A stretch of 64,000 bases of DNA from the NCBI RefSeq assembly GCF_032085515.1, contig NZ_JASXSX010000001.1, positions 682,001 to 746,000 of the forward strand, read 5' to 3'. This stretch comes from Gleimia hominis. Its GTDB lineage: Bacteria > Actinomycetota > Actinomycetes > Actinomycetales > Actinomycetaceae. The notes beneath the pieces were generated by a model. It did no database searches, was not told the DNA's origin, and saw only the letters and a list, made by a program, of their open reading frames with translations. A program made the translations under genes and the position numbers. Shown here in pieces: positions 33,742 to 41,401 of this stretch; within the stretch, counting starts at the first letter, position 1, and each line of letters begins with the position of its first letter.

Positions 33742-34435
33742 ATGTTGCGGACCCTCTTTGGTAATCGTGTGTCTCGACTAGTTTTGCTATTGGCTTTCTT
33801 GTTGGTTTGTGTGCTTACTGTTTCTGCGTGTGGTGGTAAGAGTTCTGGTGAGGAGTCTAAGGGCGCGGTGGGGGCTTCTCCTGCAGTGTCTCCCTCTGGT
33901 GGGGGTTCGTCTTCCCCGTCGGTGTCGGCTTCTGAGGAGACAGTGGTTCCTCCGCCGCCGGTGTCACAGCGTTATCCGCATGATAAGCCTGAGTATCCGC
34001 AGGAAGGGTATGTGCATTCCCAAGAAGGGGGCGATTAAGGTTGCACAGTATTTTACGGAGCTGATTGGGTATTCCTACAGCACGTTGGATACCAGGCCTC
34101 TTGAGAAACTATGCGACAAAAAGACAGCGCAAAACTGCTTGGAACTAATAGAGAGTGTTACTAAGACTGTTGAAGATCGTTCTTGGTATAAGAATGTTGA
34201 CACGTTGGATTACTCGTTTAAGGGCGCGTATCTTCCCAAAGAGGATATCCCAGGTGAGATTTCTTTCCGTTTTATCGTCAAGGGAAAAACCTACGAGTTC
34301 TACAGCGGCATACGTAAAGGACCATTAAAGAATATTACGGACCCGGATCAAGAGGTCGTGGTCAATCTCTCTTGGAAGAACAATAGCTGGATCGTCGCTG
34401 ACGGCACGTCATGGTTCGTTGAGGAGAAAAAGTGA
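33742..34435 (+). pseudogene. DUF6318-like lipoprotein, frameshifted copy 1 of 3
   Basis: Frame 1 from ATG 33742 encodes a signal peptide with lipobox (LTVSAC), a Ser/Pro-rich linker and the conserved QRYPHDKPEYPQEGYVHSQEG, then stops at 34036-34038. The remainder of the family domain (KVAQYFTELIGYSYSTLDTR, two-cysteine segment, NLSWKNNSWIVADGTSW) continues in another frame to 34435. Compared with the two intact paralogues downstream (HTERGAFKVAAYF, HSREGALAVAKYY), the break lies at GGGGG, 34027-34031, where one G fewer restores one frame of about 230 residues. It is therefore a single-base slip: a true pseudogene, an on/off contingency state or a sequencing error. The family is recognised by resemblance; the function is unknown. 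Confidence 0.85.
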
Positions 34436-35235
34436 TCAAACAATTATTGTGTTCTCTTTGCGTGTTCTCCCTAATGGGAGCACCTGTTCCCGATGGTAGC
34501 GGGGATGAGCGTAGAACGGACTATAACCAACCGGTTTTTGGAAGCAAAGGGAAGATGTCTTCTTCTAAGAGTTATATAGATATTAATGTTCAGTCTCAGA
34601 GTGTTATTTATTCGTATGATACGGGTGGTGAGGCTTCGGTTGCTCAGCCTAGTTATGAGGCTTCTGTCCCTGCTGCGGGTGGGGTGAGTGCTTACCGTGG
34701 GGGTGGGGCTAGTGGTGGTTGGGGTGGGGGTAGGGACTTGTCGTTTAAGTCTTCTGCGGCGCCTTCTGGCCTGGGGGAGGAGCCGAAGGTGGTGACTCCT
34801 TTTCAGAAGGCGATTGCGGCGGTGGCTGCTGATAGTCCGCCTCAACCACGGTTGCATGTCCAGCCTGATCGGGGGTGGGTGTGGACTGGGTTGCCAACTA
34901 TTTTCTACTATACGAATACGTCTAAGACCTCGCGGGTTGATGGGGCGGAGGTTAGTTGGTATGTGACTACTCACCGGTTGGATTATGCGGATGGGAGGAC
35001 GCAGTTGTTCAGTGGTGATGGTGCTCCGTATCCTAATCAGTCGTTGGTGCATGAGTATGTGGAGCCGCTGCGTAATATTGAGGTTCATTCCACTACGTTT
35101 TGGAGTGCGCGAGTGAAAGTCGATGGGCAAGTGTTCACGCTCGACACTAATCGCACTACCCATGAGGTCAGTAGCATGTTTGATGCTAAACGCCCCCGCT
35201 CATCCCTAGTCGTCACTCCCGGATGGGACGAATAA
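34432..35235 (+). CDS. Exported protein of unknown function, coupled to the frameshifted lipoprotein
   Basis: A 267-residue protein starting with GTG at 34432, which overlaps the stop of the lipoprotein by four bases, so the two were translationally coupled. A short hydrophobic N terminus (LLCSLCVFSLMGAPVP) looks like a weak signal peptide. Residues 20-120 are Ser/Gly/Ala-rich (YRGGGASGGWGGGRD). The C-terminal half (from about 135) looks like a folded beta-rich domain with many aromatics (RGWVWTGLPTIFYYTNT, ALQ-free, VKVDGQVFTLDTNRTT). Nothing was recognised. It lies in a region with no GGTACC elements and is followed by 29-bp tandem repeats. Confidence 0.65.
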   Translation: MIKQLLCSLCVFSLMGAPVPDGSGDERRTDYNQPVFGSKGKMSSSKSYIDINVQSQSVIYSYDTGGEASVAQPSYEASVPAAGGVSAYRGGGASGGWGGGRDLSFKSSAAPSGLGEEPKVVTPFQKAIAAVAADSPPQPRLHVQPDRGWVWTGLPTIFYYTNTSKTSRVDGAEVSWYVTTHRLDYADGRTQLFSGDGAPYPNQSLVHEYVEPLRNIEVHSTTFWSARVKVDGQVFTLDTNRTTHEVSSMFDAKRPRSSLVVTPGWDE

Positions 35236-35302
35236 CCAACCAGCCAGCCGAATAGGCCAAATAACCAACCAGCCCCCAAATAGGCCAAATAACCACCATC
35301 CA
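35231..35302. repeat. 28-29-bp tandem repeats (about 2.5 copies)
   Basis: AATAACCAACCAGCC with a following AATAGGCC starts at 35231 and 35260, and a partial copy at 35288. The first copy overlaps the stop codon of the preceding gene. Confidence 0.8.
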
Positions 35303-35366
35303 AAACCAAAACCACCAGATTTTCGAAAAGTTCAGTTCCCATACCTTGTATTAAGGAGAGTCAGTA

Positions 35367-35984
35367 ATGCGTAATACTGTTAACAACCGCAAATCCCAGC
35401 TAGCTATCCTCAGTGCAATCCTCCTAGCATGCACACCGGCACTATCAGCTTGCAGCCACACAAGCGCAAATGAACTAGAGCAAAAAGCAGGCGGGGAGGC
35501 CTCTTCTCCACCACCGGCTGAACGCTACCCTCAAGAAAAACCTGAATACCCCGAAGAAGGCCGGGAACACACTGAACGGGGCGCGTTCAAAGTAGCTGCC
35601 TACTTCACGGAACTAATCGGATACTCATACAGTACCTACGACACAAAACCTCTCGAACAACTCTGTTCCGAAGAAACAGCTAAAGAATGCAAAAAAATCA
35701 TTACAAATATCGACCAAGCTCGTGAAAAAGGCGAATGGTACAAGAACTTCGACACAAGCAATACGAGTATGGGCATAACCCATGCGCCCGAAAAAGGAGA
35801 AATCGGAGACCTTGTAATCACCTTGAGTCCAGATAAAGTCAAGTACGAATTCCACACTCCTGAACAAAAAGACGGAAAGCAAGTTATTAAATCTCCCCGC
35901 ATCAATAATGAATGCAACCTCTCATGGAAAACAGATCACTGGGTCGTAGCAGACTGCAAAACCACGTTTGTGAACGACAAGTAA
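35367..35984 (+). CDS. DUF6318-like lipoprotein, intact copy 2 of 3
   Basis: A 205-residue lipoprotein predicted to be anchored on the outer face of the membrane. The signal peptide ends in the lipobox LSAC (Cys about 29). A short linker precedes the family domain: ERYPQEKPEYPEEGREHTER, then GAFKVAAYFTELIGYSYSTY and LCSEETAKECKKI, with a pair of conserved cysteines, and the C-terminal CNLSWKTDHWVVADC with two more cysteines that copies 1 and 3 lack. ATG at 35367 follows AAGGAGAG. The function is unknown. It lies in the element-free island, and codon use is A-rich compared with the neighbourhood. Confidence 0.85.
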   Translation: MRNTVNNRKSQLAILSAILLACTPALSACSHTSANELEQKAGGEASSPPPAERYPQEKPEYPEEGREHTERGAFKVAAYFTELIGYSYSTYDTKPLEQLCSEETAKECKKIITNIDQAREKGEWYKNFDTSNTSMGITHAPEKGEIGDLVITLSPDKVKYEFHTPEQKDGKQVIKSPRINNECNLSWKTDHWVVADCKTTFVNDK

Positions 35985-36047
35985 AGAAACGATACGAGTC
36001 CGACCTTCCACCAACGACTGTCCGCATCTAATAAAAGCTTATTCCGC

Positions 36048-36112
36048 TAAATATTCACGAGTAAATACTCACGTAAATGCTCACGTAAATACTCACGAGT
36101 AAATAGTCACGA
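36048..36112. repeat. Five degenerate 12-14-bp tandem repeats
   Basis: TAAATACTCACG, with or without an AG, is repeated five times with small changes between 36048 and 36112, upstream of lipoprotein copy 3. Arrays of this kind can bind regulators, but none is identified. Confidence 0.8.
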
Positions 36113-36162
36113 CCACACACCACTACATCTGACAAACACTTTCTTAGCTTGAGGAGTTGAAA

Positions 36163-36909
36163 ATGCGCAATCAAACAAAACAAAGTCGCCGGCAGGCTCT
36201 AACCGTTGTCCCTCTTTTAGCATGTTCGATGACGCTAGCCGCCTGCAGCAGCGACAAAAACACTGCTGTGGAATCTCCTCAAGAGGAAAACAAGGGACAC
36301 CTTAAAGACTTTGCAAAAACCACAGAAGAGAACTCATTTGCCCAACAAGCAGATGGAACCGACCCAAACCAGAGTGGATCAGGTGCGCCCAACGGTGCTC
36401 CAGGCAGTTATGACGAACTGGTCGAACCTCCACCGGTAGAAGAACGATACCCGTACGGCAAACCCAAATACCCGACAGAGGGGCGCACGCATTCGCGTGA
36501 AGGCGCGTTGGCAGTAGCGAAATACTACACTGAGCTAATCGGTTATTCATTCAGCACTCTTGACACGAAGCCGCTAGAGGAATTATGCGATCGGGAAACC
36601 GCACGGCAATGCCGCGGAATCATCAATCTGATCCTCGACAAGAAAAAACATGGTGCGTGGATGTTCCGCGTGGATACCAGGAAAAACGAGGTCAGCCGGG
36701 TTGAGAAACCTGAAACTGGTATGCCCGGCGAGATCCTCGTGCTCCACACCGTAAAAGACGTGAGATATGCTAGTTACGATATGAGGAACGGGCCGAATAT
36801 TGAGATAAAGGTACACGACTCGCTAATCGCTTCCGCCTACCTCGAGTGGAAAGATAACCGCTGGGTTCTTGCGGACGGCAGGTACCTAACACTCACGCGG
36901 ACGCAGTAA
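36163..36909 (+). CDS. DUF6318-like lipoprotein, intact copy 3 of 3
   Basis: A 248-residue paralogue of copies 1 and 2. The signal peptide ends in the lipobox LAAC; a longer Glu/Gln/Gly-rich linker (about residues 30-95) leads to ERYPYGKPKYPTEGRTHSRE, then GALAVAKYYTELIGYSFSTL, LCDRETARQCRG with the conserved cysteine pair, and LEWKDNRWVLADGRYL. ATG at 36163 with GAGGAG is preferred over a TTG two codons earlier. Divergence between the three copies is large in the linkers and C-terminal halves but small in the roughly 45-residue core. Only its last codons carry a GGTACC. Confidence 0.85.
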   Translation: MRNQTKQSRRQALTVVPLLACSMTLAACSSDKNTAVESPQEENKGHLKDFAKTTEENSFAQQADGTDPNQSGSGAPNGAPGSYDELVEPPPVEERYPYGKPKYPTEGRTHSREGALAVAKYYTELIGYSFSTLDTKPLEELCDRETARQCRGIINLILDKKKHGAWMFRVDTRKNEVSRVEKPETGMPGEILVLHTVKDVRYASYDMRNGPNIEIKVHDSLIASAYLEWKDNRWVLADGRYLTLTRTQ

Positions 36910-37046
36910 CCTTAAGTTTCAAAATGCAAAGGATATTTGCACAGCCGTACTATCTACCTACCTTTAGGACCGTGAAAACGATATTGTTGAGGTAGTACAG
37001 TCACAAAAAGAAGAAACATAGGGCAGAGTGTTTCAAGGAGGCCCAA

Positions 37047-38228
37047 ATGTCAACGAGTAAACAAGCATGGGAACGAGTTGAAGGAATCATTGTGGCTCCA
37101 CAACTGGACCCACAAGCAGTGTCAGACTACATCGCCAAAACAAAAGCTGTAGCTACCATTGACTGGTTCGACGCCACCCCAAACCTGCTGGGCCTAACAC
37201 TAGCTGCTGAAAACGGACGCCTAGCTACCGTAAACGCAGAGAACCAAATCGCCCCCCACATCGCGATAGAGGACTTCGCACTAAAACTAGCGCAAACATT
37301 CAAAGCAGACGTGATGATCGGTGACGTGCAAGCTGACGCCATGGAAGAAGATGCAAAAGTAACTCACGGTGAAGAAACTGAAGACGAACACTTCACCGCC
37401 ATCGAGTTCACCCAAACTCCCGCCTCGTCCGTGCCGCTACTAGCAGCTCTGCACGATGTGGACATCGCAACCATGGAACTGTCAGAAGACCAACGCGTAA
37501 TCATCTACGAATCAGACAACCCTCGCAACCTACTGCTCGGAGGTGAACCAGCAGTAGTCATCGTTTACTCCGACGGTGAGCTGAAAATACGTCTCCAACG
37601 CGAAGAAACTGACGAAGACGAAACCATGCCCATGTTCAACTGGTCCATGCGCACCCGCACCGTGGCGGGCGCGCACAAGGATGACGCGGTTGAACAACAA
37701 GCACAAGATCTCGTCGGAGCTAAAACGGATCTAATCGAAATCGGGCAAGCAATTCCCTCCGCCGATGTTGAAGCTCTGCTCGCAACCGTCGGTAAAAAAG
37801 GCAACGACCTATGCCGCTCCGTCGTAACTGCACTAGGTCTTCCCCCCGAGGTTGCTCTGGTGCTGCAAGGATACGCCCCACTACGTGACCTGCCTGGCGC
37901 GGACTTCAATGACCCACGCGGAATCGCGAACGCCATCGGTCGAAGTGTTGACCGGATGCTCAACGAACCCGAATCACGAGCCCGCTCATTCTGGGACGGA
38001 TACAACGACGTAGTCACAGAAAAACCGTGGATGGTTTACGGCGCATCCGCCGCGGAAGCAGTCACCGGATCCCTCGCAATCGCCAACTTCGCAAGGAAGA
38101 ACAAAACCGAACGCAACTGGCTAACAAAACTCGGACTCGGAATCGGAATAGTGCTACTAATCGACTCAGTTGCCGAACTATCACTAGCCAAATACGTGTC
38201 ACTACGTGACAACCGAAAACAACACTAG
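37047..38228 (+). CDS. Orphan acidic protein with one C-terminal membrane anchor
   Basis: A 393-residue protein with no recognised family. Residues 1-90 and 115-195 form two alternating alpha/beta-looking segments, separated by an acidic stretch (DAMEEDAKVTHGEETEDEHF). Another acidic stretch follows near 187-200. Residues 225-300 are helical (VEALLATVGKKGNDLCRSVV), and one hydrophobic segment near 362-380 (LGLGIGIVLLIDSVAEL) probably anchors it with most of the protein in the cytoplasm. CAAGGAGG before ATG at 37047 is a strong ribosome-binding site. It closes the element-free region; its neighbours give no clue to its function. Confidence 0.65.
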   Translation: MSTSKQAWERVEGIIVAPQLDPQAVSDYIAKTKAVATIDWFDATPNLLGLTLAAENGRLATVNAENQIAPHIAIEDFALKLAQTFKADVMIGDVQADAMEEDAKVTHGEETEDEHFTAIEFTQTPASSVPLLAALHDVDIATMELSEDQRVIIYESDNPRNLLLGGEPAVVIVYSDGELKIRLQREETDEDETMPMFNWSMRTRTVAGAHKDDAVEQQAQDLVGAKTDLIEIGQAIPSADVEALLATVGKKGNDLCRSVVTALGLPPEVALVLQGYAPLRDLPGADFNDPRGIANAIGRSVDRMLNEPESRARSFWDGYNDVVTEKPWMVYGASAAEAVTGSLAIANFARKNKTERNWLTKLGLGIGIVLLIDSVAELSLAKYVSLRDNRKQH

Positions 38229-38229
38229 C

Positions 38230-38282
38230 GCAAAAAACCGGGTGCACCTGGGGCTTCAACCAAGAGGGTAAGCCCCAGGTGC
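38230..38282 (-). terminator. Intrinsic terminator for the GDPD gene (bidirectional hairpin)
   Basis: GCACCTGGGGCTT (38244-38256) pairs perfectly with AAGCCCCAGGTGC (38270-38282). On the minus strand the hairpin is followed by ACCCGG and six T residues, which fits termination of the leftward GDPD transcript; the stem can also stop the rightward transcript. Confidence 0.85.
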
Positions 38283-38402
38283 CTTGCCGGCACGCTGACA
38301 ATACACGTCCCAGCCACCCAGAGCCTCAGGCAACACGGACACGCCTCACGGCCACGAGCCACCTACCCATAGTGCGAACTGGAATCCACTCCTATCGGCA
38401 AG

Positions 38403-39182
38403 CTACAACCGCTGCTGGCGCACTTCCTCAGGAAAATCCTGGGGTCTATCCGTGATAACCGCATTCGCACCCCACTGCGCAAGTTCCACCGCACGCGAAA
38501 CCTCATTCACGGTCCAAACATTCACGTCAAACCCAGCATCACGCATACGCTCAACCTCATGCTCGCGTAAAGACTCAAAACTCGGATGAATCGCCTCCGC
38601 ACCCAAAACTTTCGCATGCCGAATCCACGCATCCACACGCTCTTCGCCAGGGGAAACCAAGAAATCCTCCGACGGATCATAAAGGCACGCTAAACGCGCC
38701 TGCGGCATAATCGAACGCACCCCCTGAAGCAACTCCAAATCAAAACTAGAAATCAGAAGCTGCCGATCCGCATCAAGTTCACGCAACGACACGCTGATCC
38801 CCTCAACCAACGCATCCCGCAACCGCGTACCCCCACGGCAAGGTTTAATCTCCAAATTCGCATCCAACTGCGCGGAATTCATCAGTGAAATAACAGAAGC
38901 TAACTCCGGAACAGGTTCAAAACGATACTGGCGTGAAAACCACCCGCCCGCATCTAGTTTGCGCAGGTCAGAGAAACCCTTATTGTAAAACCCGCCTTTA
39001 CCATTCGTCGTCCGATCGAACTTGTCGTCGTGAATAACAATGAGGGTACCGTCACCCATGATGTCCACATCGAACTCGAACGTAGGTACCCCCACCTCAA
39101 TACATTTACTAAACGCGGCAATCGTGTTTTCAGGAGCAAGACTGCTCACCCCACGATGCGCAATGACCTTCGGAAAATCCAT
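38403..39182 (-). CDS. Glycerophosphodiester phosphodiesterase
   Basis: A 259-residue TIM-barrel enzyme that hydrolyses glycerophosphodiesters to glycerol 3-phosphate and an alcohol. VIAHRGVSSLAPENTIAAF has catalytic His9 and Arg10 and metal ligand Glu18 region; FEFDVDIMGDGTLIVIHD carries the further ligands and the second catalytic His; LEIKP is also conserved. There is no signal peptide, so it should be cytoplasmic. ATG at 39182 begins exactly at the conserved strand and is preceded by GAGGGGGTACTT, another case where the iterated element acts as ribosome-binding site. Confidence 0.93.
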   Translation of the reverse strand: MDFPKVIAHRGVSSLAPENTIAAFSKCIEVGVPTFEFDVDIMGDGTLIVIHDDKFDRTTNGKGGFYNKGFSDLRKLDAGGWFSRQYRFEPVPELASVISLMNSAQLDANLEIKPCRGGTRLRDALVEGISVSLRELDADRQLLISSFDLELLQGVRSIMPQARLACLYDPSEDFLVSPGEERVDAWIRHAKVLGAEAIHPSFESLREHEVERMRDAGFDVNVWTVNEVSRAVELAQWGANAVITDRPQDFPEEVRQQRL

Positions 39183-39432
39183 AAGTACCCCCTCATCCCG
39201 TGCACACCAACAGTGCGCCAAAACCAGTAACTAACTGTTCTGCACCAACATTCTCTTGCGGCCACCAGCCTCTCGCAGTGCCGCCTGCCGATCCGTTTCA
39301 AAGTACCCTCGTTTTTTACCACCCTCTCGCAGCATCGTTGGCTTCAGCCGCCTCAACGTACCCTCGCTCTACCTCCCTACCGTTCCCCATTTCCGTTCCT
39401 CCTGTGTGCTACCAAATCCGCTCCGCATCCCG

Positions 39433-39600
39433 CATCGTCGTGTCCCAGTCTGCATCGTCGTGTCCTGGTCTGTAGACAGCTCCGTCGTGTCCTGGTCTGT
39501 AGACAGCTCCGTCGTGTCCTGGTCTGTAGACAGCTCCGTCGTGTCCTGGTCTGCATCGTCGTGCCACGGTCTGCAGTCCCCAGTCCGCATCGTCGTGTTC
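39433..39600. repeat. 27-bp tandem repeat array
   Basis: Three full 27-bp units start at 39456, 39483 and 39510 (CGTCGTGTCCTGGTCTGTAG followed by ACAGCTC) with a partial fourth at 39537 and shorter relatives on both sides (39433 and 39554-39600). Both strands are open across it and give nine-residue repeats, but no start signal or family match supports a gene. It lies between the GDPD start and the DUF4032 gene end. Confidence 0.85.
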
Positions 39601-39611
39601 CCGCTTTGCGG

Positions 39612-40847
39612 TCAGTACAGTGTGTCCTGCACACCGGGATCTAGGTATAGTTCCTCATCCACACGGCTGGGAAGCACGTTCTTGATATAAGACTTCGTTG
39701 CCTCAGGTAGGGGTACGTCGCGTTGTTGTTGTTGCGCTAGGTACCACCGGTGGTCTAGAACCTCATGGAAAATCTGGGCGGGTTCACGCTTGCCCTTCAA
39801 CTCGTTGGGGACAGCGCGGACAGTTGGTTCGAAAACGTCATTTAACCACGCGTGTGCTACTAACTCCAACGGCTCATTATTCCTGCCCTGCAATGCCCGG
39901 TAGGTGTGAAGGTCGTTGAGCATCCGCCGGGCCTGGCGTTCACCCACGTCCAACCCGGTTAGTCGCATTATCTGACGGTGATGATGCCCCGCATCCACCA
40001 CCTTCGGTTGAATCACAATGCGGGTACCATCCACGTCGGTTGTAATGTTCAGCTCACCGACGTCGAAGCCCAGTTCGTTCAACCGTTTAATCCGCTGCGA
40101 CACCCGCCACCGTTCGTTCCCTTGGAAACTTTCCTCTTCCGTAAGTTCACTCCAAAGCTTGTGGTAGCGTTCTTCGATCCGGTTACCTACCTTGATCACG
40201 TCCACATCTTCGTCGAGGATCTCGCCACCCTGCAGATCCATGAGCTCGCCAATGATGTTGGTTCGCGCAAGGTCCACGTCGTAATTGCGTTGTCCGGAGG
40301 TGAGTTTTTCATGCAACTCACCGGTCTCCGCGTCCACCAGGTACCCCGTGAACGAATCGGCATCTCGCCGAAATAATGTGTTCGACAGCGACACATCCCC
40401 CCAGTAGAAGCCCAGCAAGTGCAGGCGCACCAGTAGTGCAGCCAGTGAGTCAATGAGGCGCGTAGCTGTTTCAGGCCTCATAATTTGTGAGAAAACCGCG
40501 CGATACGGCAGGGAGAACTGCAGGTGCTCAGTAACCAGTGCGGGAGTCAGCTCCTCCCCATCCCGACTACGCCGACCCGTGATCACAGCCGTGGGGGTCA
40601 CGGACGGCGCGCCAAGCCGAACCAGGTCACGAAGCAGCCCGTACTCATGGTACGCAACGCTTTCACCAATTTCTTTCACGGCAATCACGCGGCCAGAGAG
40701 GTTCACGAACCGAACGGTGTGCCGGGAAATACCACGTGGCAGTGCTGCCAGAAGATCCTCCGGCCAATCCTCCAACGCAACATCCCAGGGGAGGTCCAAC
40801 AACGCGGGGTCCAGGTTCGCCGCCGTAATCTGCATTCCTTGTGGCAT
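39612..40847 (-). CDS. DUF4032 protein with kinase-like fold
   Basis: A protein of about 411 residues widespread in actinobacteria. The N-terminal half resembles a small-molecule or lipopolysaccharide-kinase-like fold: VIAVKEIGE would be the Lys strand, LVRLHLLGFYWGDVSLSNTL matches the catalytic loop H-x-x-x-x-G-D-x-x-x-x-N, and GYLVDAETGEL the metal-binding Asp. The C-terminal half (about 280-411) is the DUF4032 region, including QPKVVDAGHHHRQIM and EVLDHRWYLAQQ. A substrate is not known. The start is uncertain among three in-frame ATGs; 40847, with GGAAGC upstream, is chosen over 40880 and 40835. A structured inverted-repeat element lies about 190 bases upstream and carries a hairpin plus T-run in this orientation. 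Confidence 0.82.
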   Translation of the reverse strand: MPQGMQITAANLDPALLDLPWDVALEDWPEDLLAALPRGISRHTVRFVNLSGRVIAVKEIGESVAYHEYGLLRDLVRLGAPSVTPTAVITGRRSRDGEELTPALVTEHLQFSLPYRAVFSQIMRPETATRLIDSLAALLVRLHLLGFYWGDVSLSNTLFRRDADSFTGYLVDAETGELHEKLTSGQRNYDVDLARTNIIGELMDLQGGEILDEDVDVIKVGNRIEERYHKLWSELTEEESFQGNERWRVSQRIKRLNELGFDVGELNITTDVDGTRIVIQPKVVDAGHHHRQIMRLTGLDVGERQARRMLNDLHTYRALQGRNNEPLELVAHAWLNDVFEPTVRAVPNELKGKREPAQIFHEVLDHRWYLAQQQQRDVPLPEATKSYIKNVLPSRVDEELYLDPGVQDTLY

Positions 40848-41024
40848 GCTTCCATTGTTGCAAAAAAGTGCTTCCCGCATAGCGAACGCGCGGCACCAAC
40901 CTCGTCTTGAGTATGTGCTGGCTTAATCTTGCGATTATTTTACCTGAGGTCCGGCCTTCCAATTATTTTCCTGAGGGTGGGCGGCGGACACGCGAAACTA
41001 TGCTGCAAAAAGCTGGAAAAGATT

Positions 41025-41123
41025 TAACCGGTGTCGGACCAAAAAGCGCCTGTCGGCGCGAAGGCCGCTCGTAGCGGCAGATGTTGGAGCCCGGGGCTTT
41101 ATTGGCCCGACACCTTGTGGTTA
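41025..41123. ncRNA. Cloverleaf-like structured element, unassigned (candidate ncRNA, riboswitch or attenuator)
   Basis: GGTGTCGG (41030-41037) pairs with CCGACACC (41107-41114), extended inward by CCA/TGG past one mismatch and outward by TAACC/GGTTA. Three hairpins lie inside: GCGCC-TGTC-GGCGC (41046-41059), GCCGC-TCGTA-GCGGC (41064-41078) and AGCC-CGG-GGCT (41088-41098). The whole is a four-way junction. Read on the minus strand, the last hairpin is GCGCC-GACA-GGCGC followed by TTTTT, a compact intrinsic terminator pointing toward the DUF4032 gene. It is not a tRNA (no GTTCRA T-loop) and not a recognised riboswitch. The strand and role are unproven. Confidence 0.5.
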
Positions 41124-41260
41124 GTCTACTGCATATGACGTTTAAAATCGCGCCGGCATGCCCTCAGTGCGAGTGGTCGGAGTCCCTTTTGTGAACACGC
41201 GGCATTTCCAAGCTGGAGTGCCCGGCACGCCTCAGGAAATCCCAAAGTAAACAGGTTGAC

Positions 41261-41401
41261 GTGCCAAACCTGCCTAACCGTCCAAAGCCGTCTGGCCTGT
41301 CAACGCAGCCAAACCCGCCAAACTGTCCAACGCGGCCAAACCTGCCAAACCGCGCGTTTGCATCCTGGAAAACGGTGTGGAGAATGTGGCACGATGCAGT
41401 C
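41261..41401. other. Low-complexity leader of the membrane-protein gene
   Basis: CCAAAC-CNGCC units recur between about 41264 and 41362 (TAACCGTCCAAAGCC, CCAAACCCGCCAAACTG and similar). The frame of the downstream gene is open through it but lacks a ribosome-binding site, so it is treated as untranslated. Confidence 0.45.

Noticed and set aside
33524..33781. 85-codon hydrophobic frame ahead of the lipoprotein
   Set aside because: Overlaps the lipoprotein start, has no ribosome-binding site and no family resemblance.
39456..39553. CRISPR array
   Set aside because: The 27-bp units are directly contiguous with no unique spacers, and no cas gene is present. The same holds for the 46-, 32-, 33- and 22-bp arrays.
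39256..39690. Open frames on both strands across the 27-bp repeats
   Set aside because: A repeat length divisible by three keeps all frames open; no start signals and no conserved part.
41030..41114. tRNA gene
   Set aside because: The cloverleaf shape lacks the GTTCRA T-loop, D-loop GG and a plausible anticodon arm.
41025..41123. Integron attC site
   Set aside because: The outer bases ATTTAAC and GTTAGTC come close to RYYYAAC and GTTRRRY with one mismatch, but there is no integrase or cassette structure and the inner four-way junction is not attC-like.
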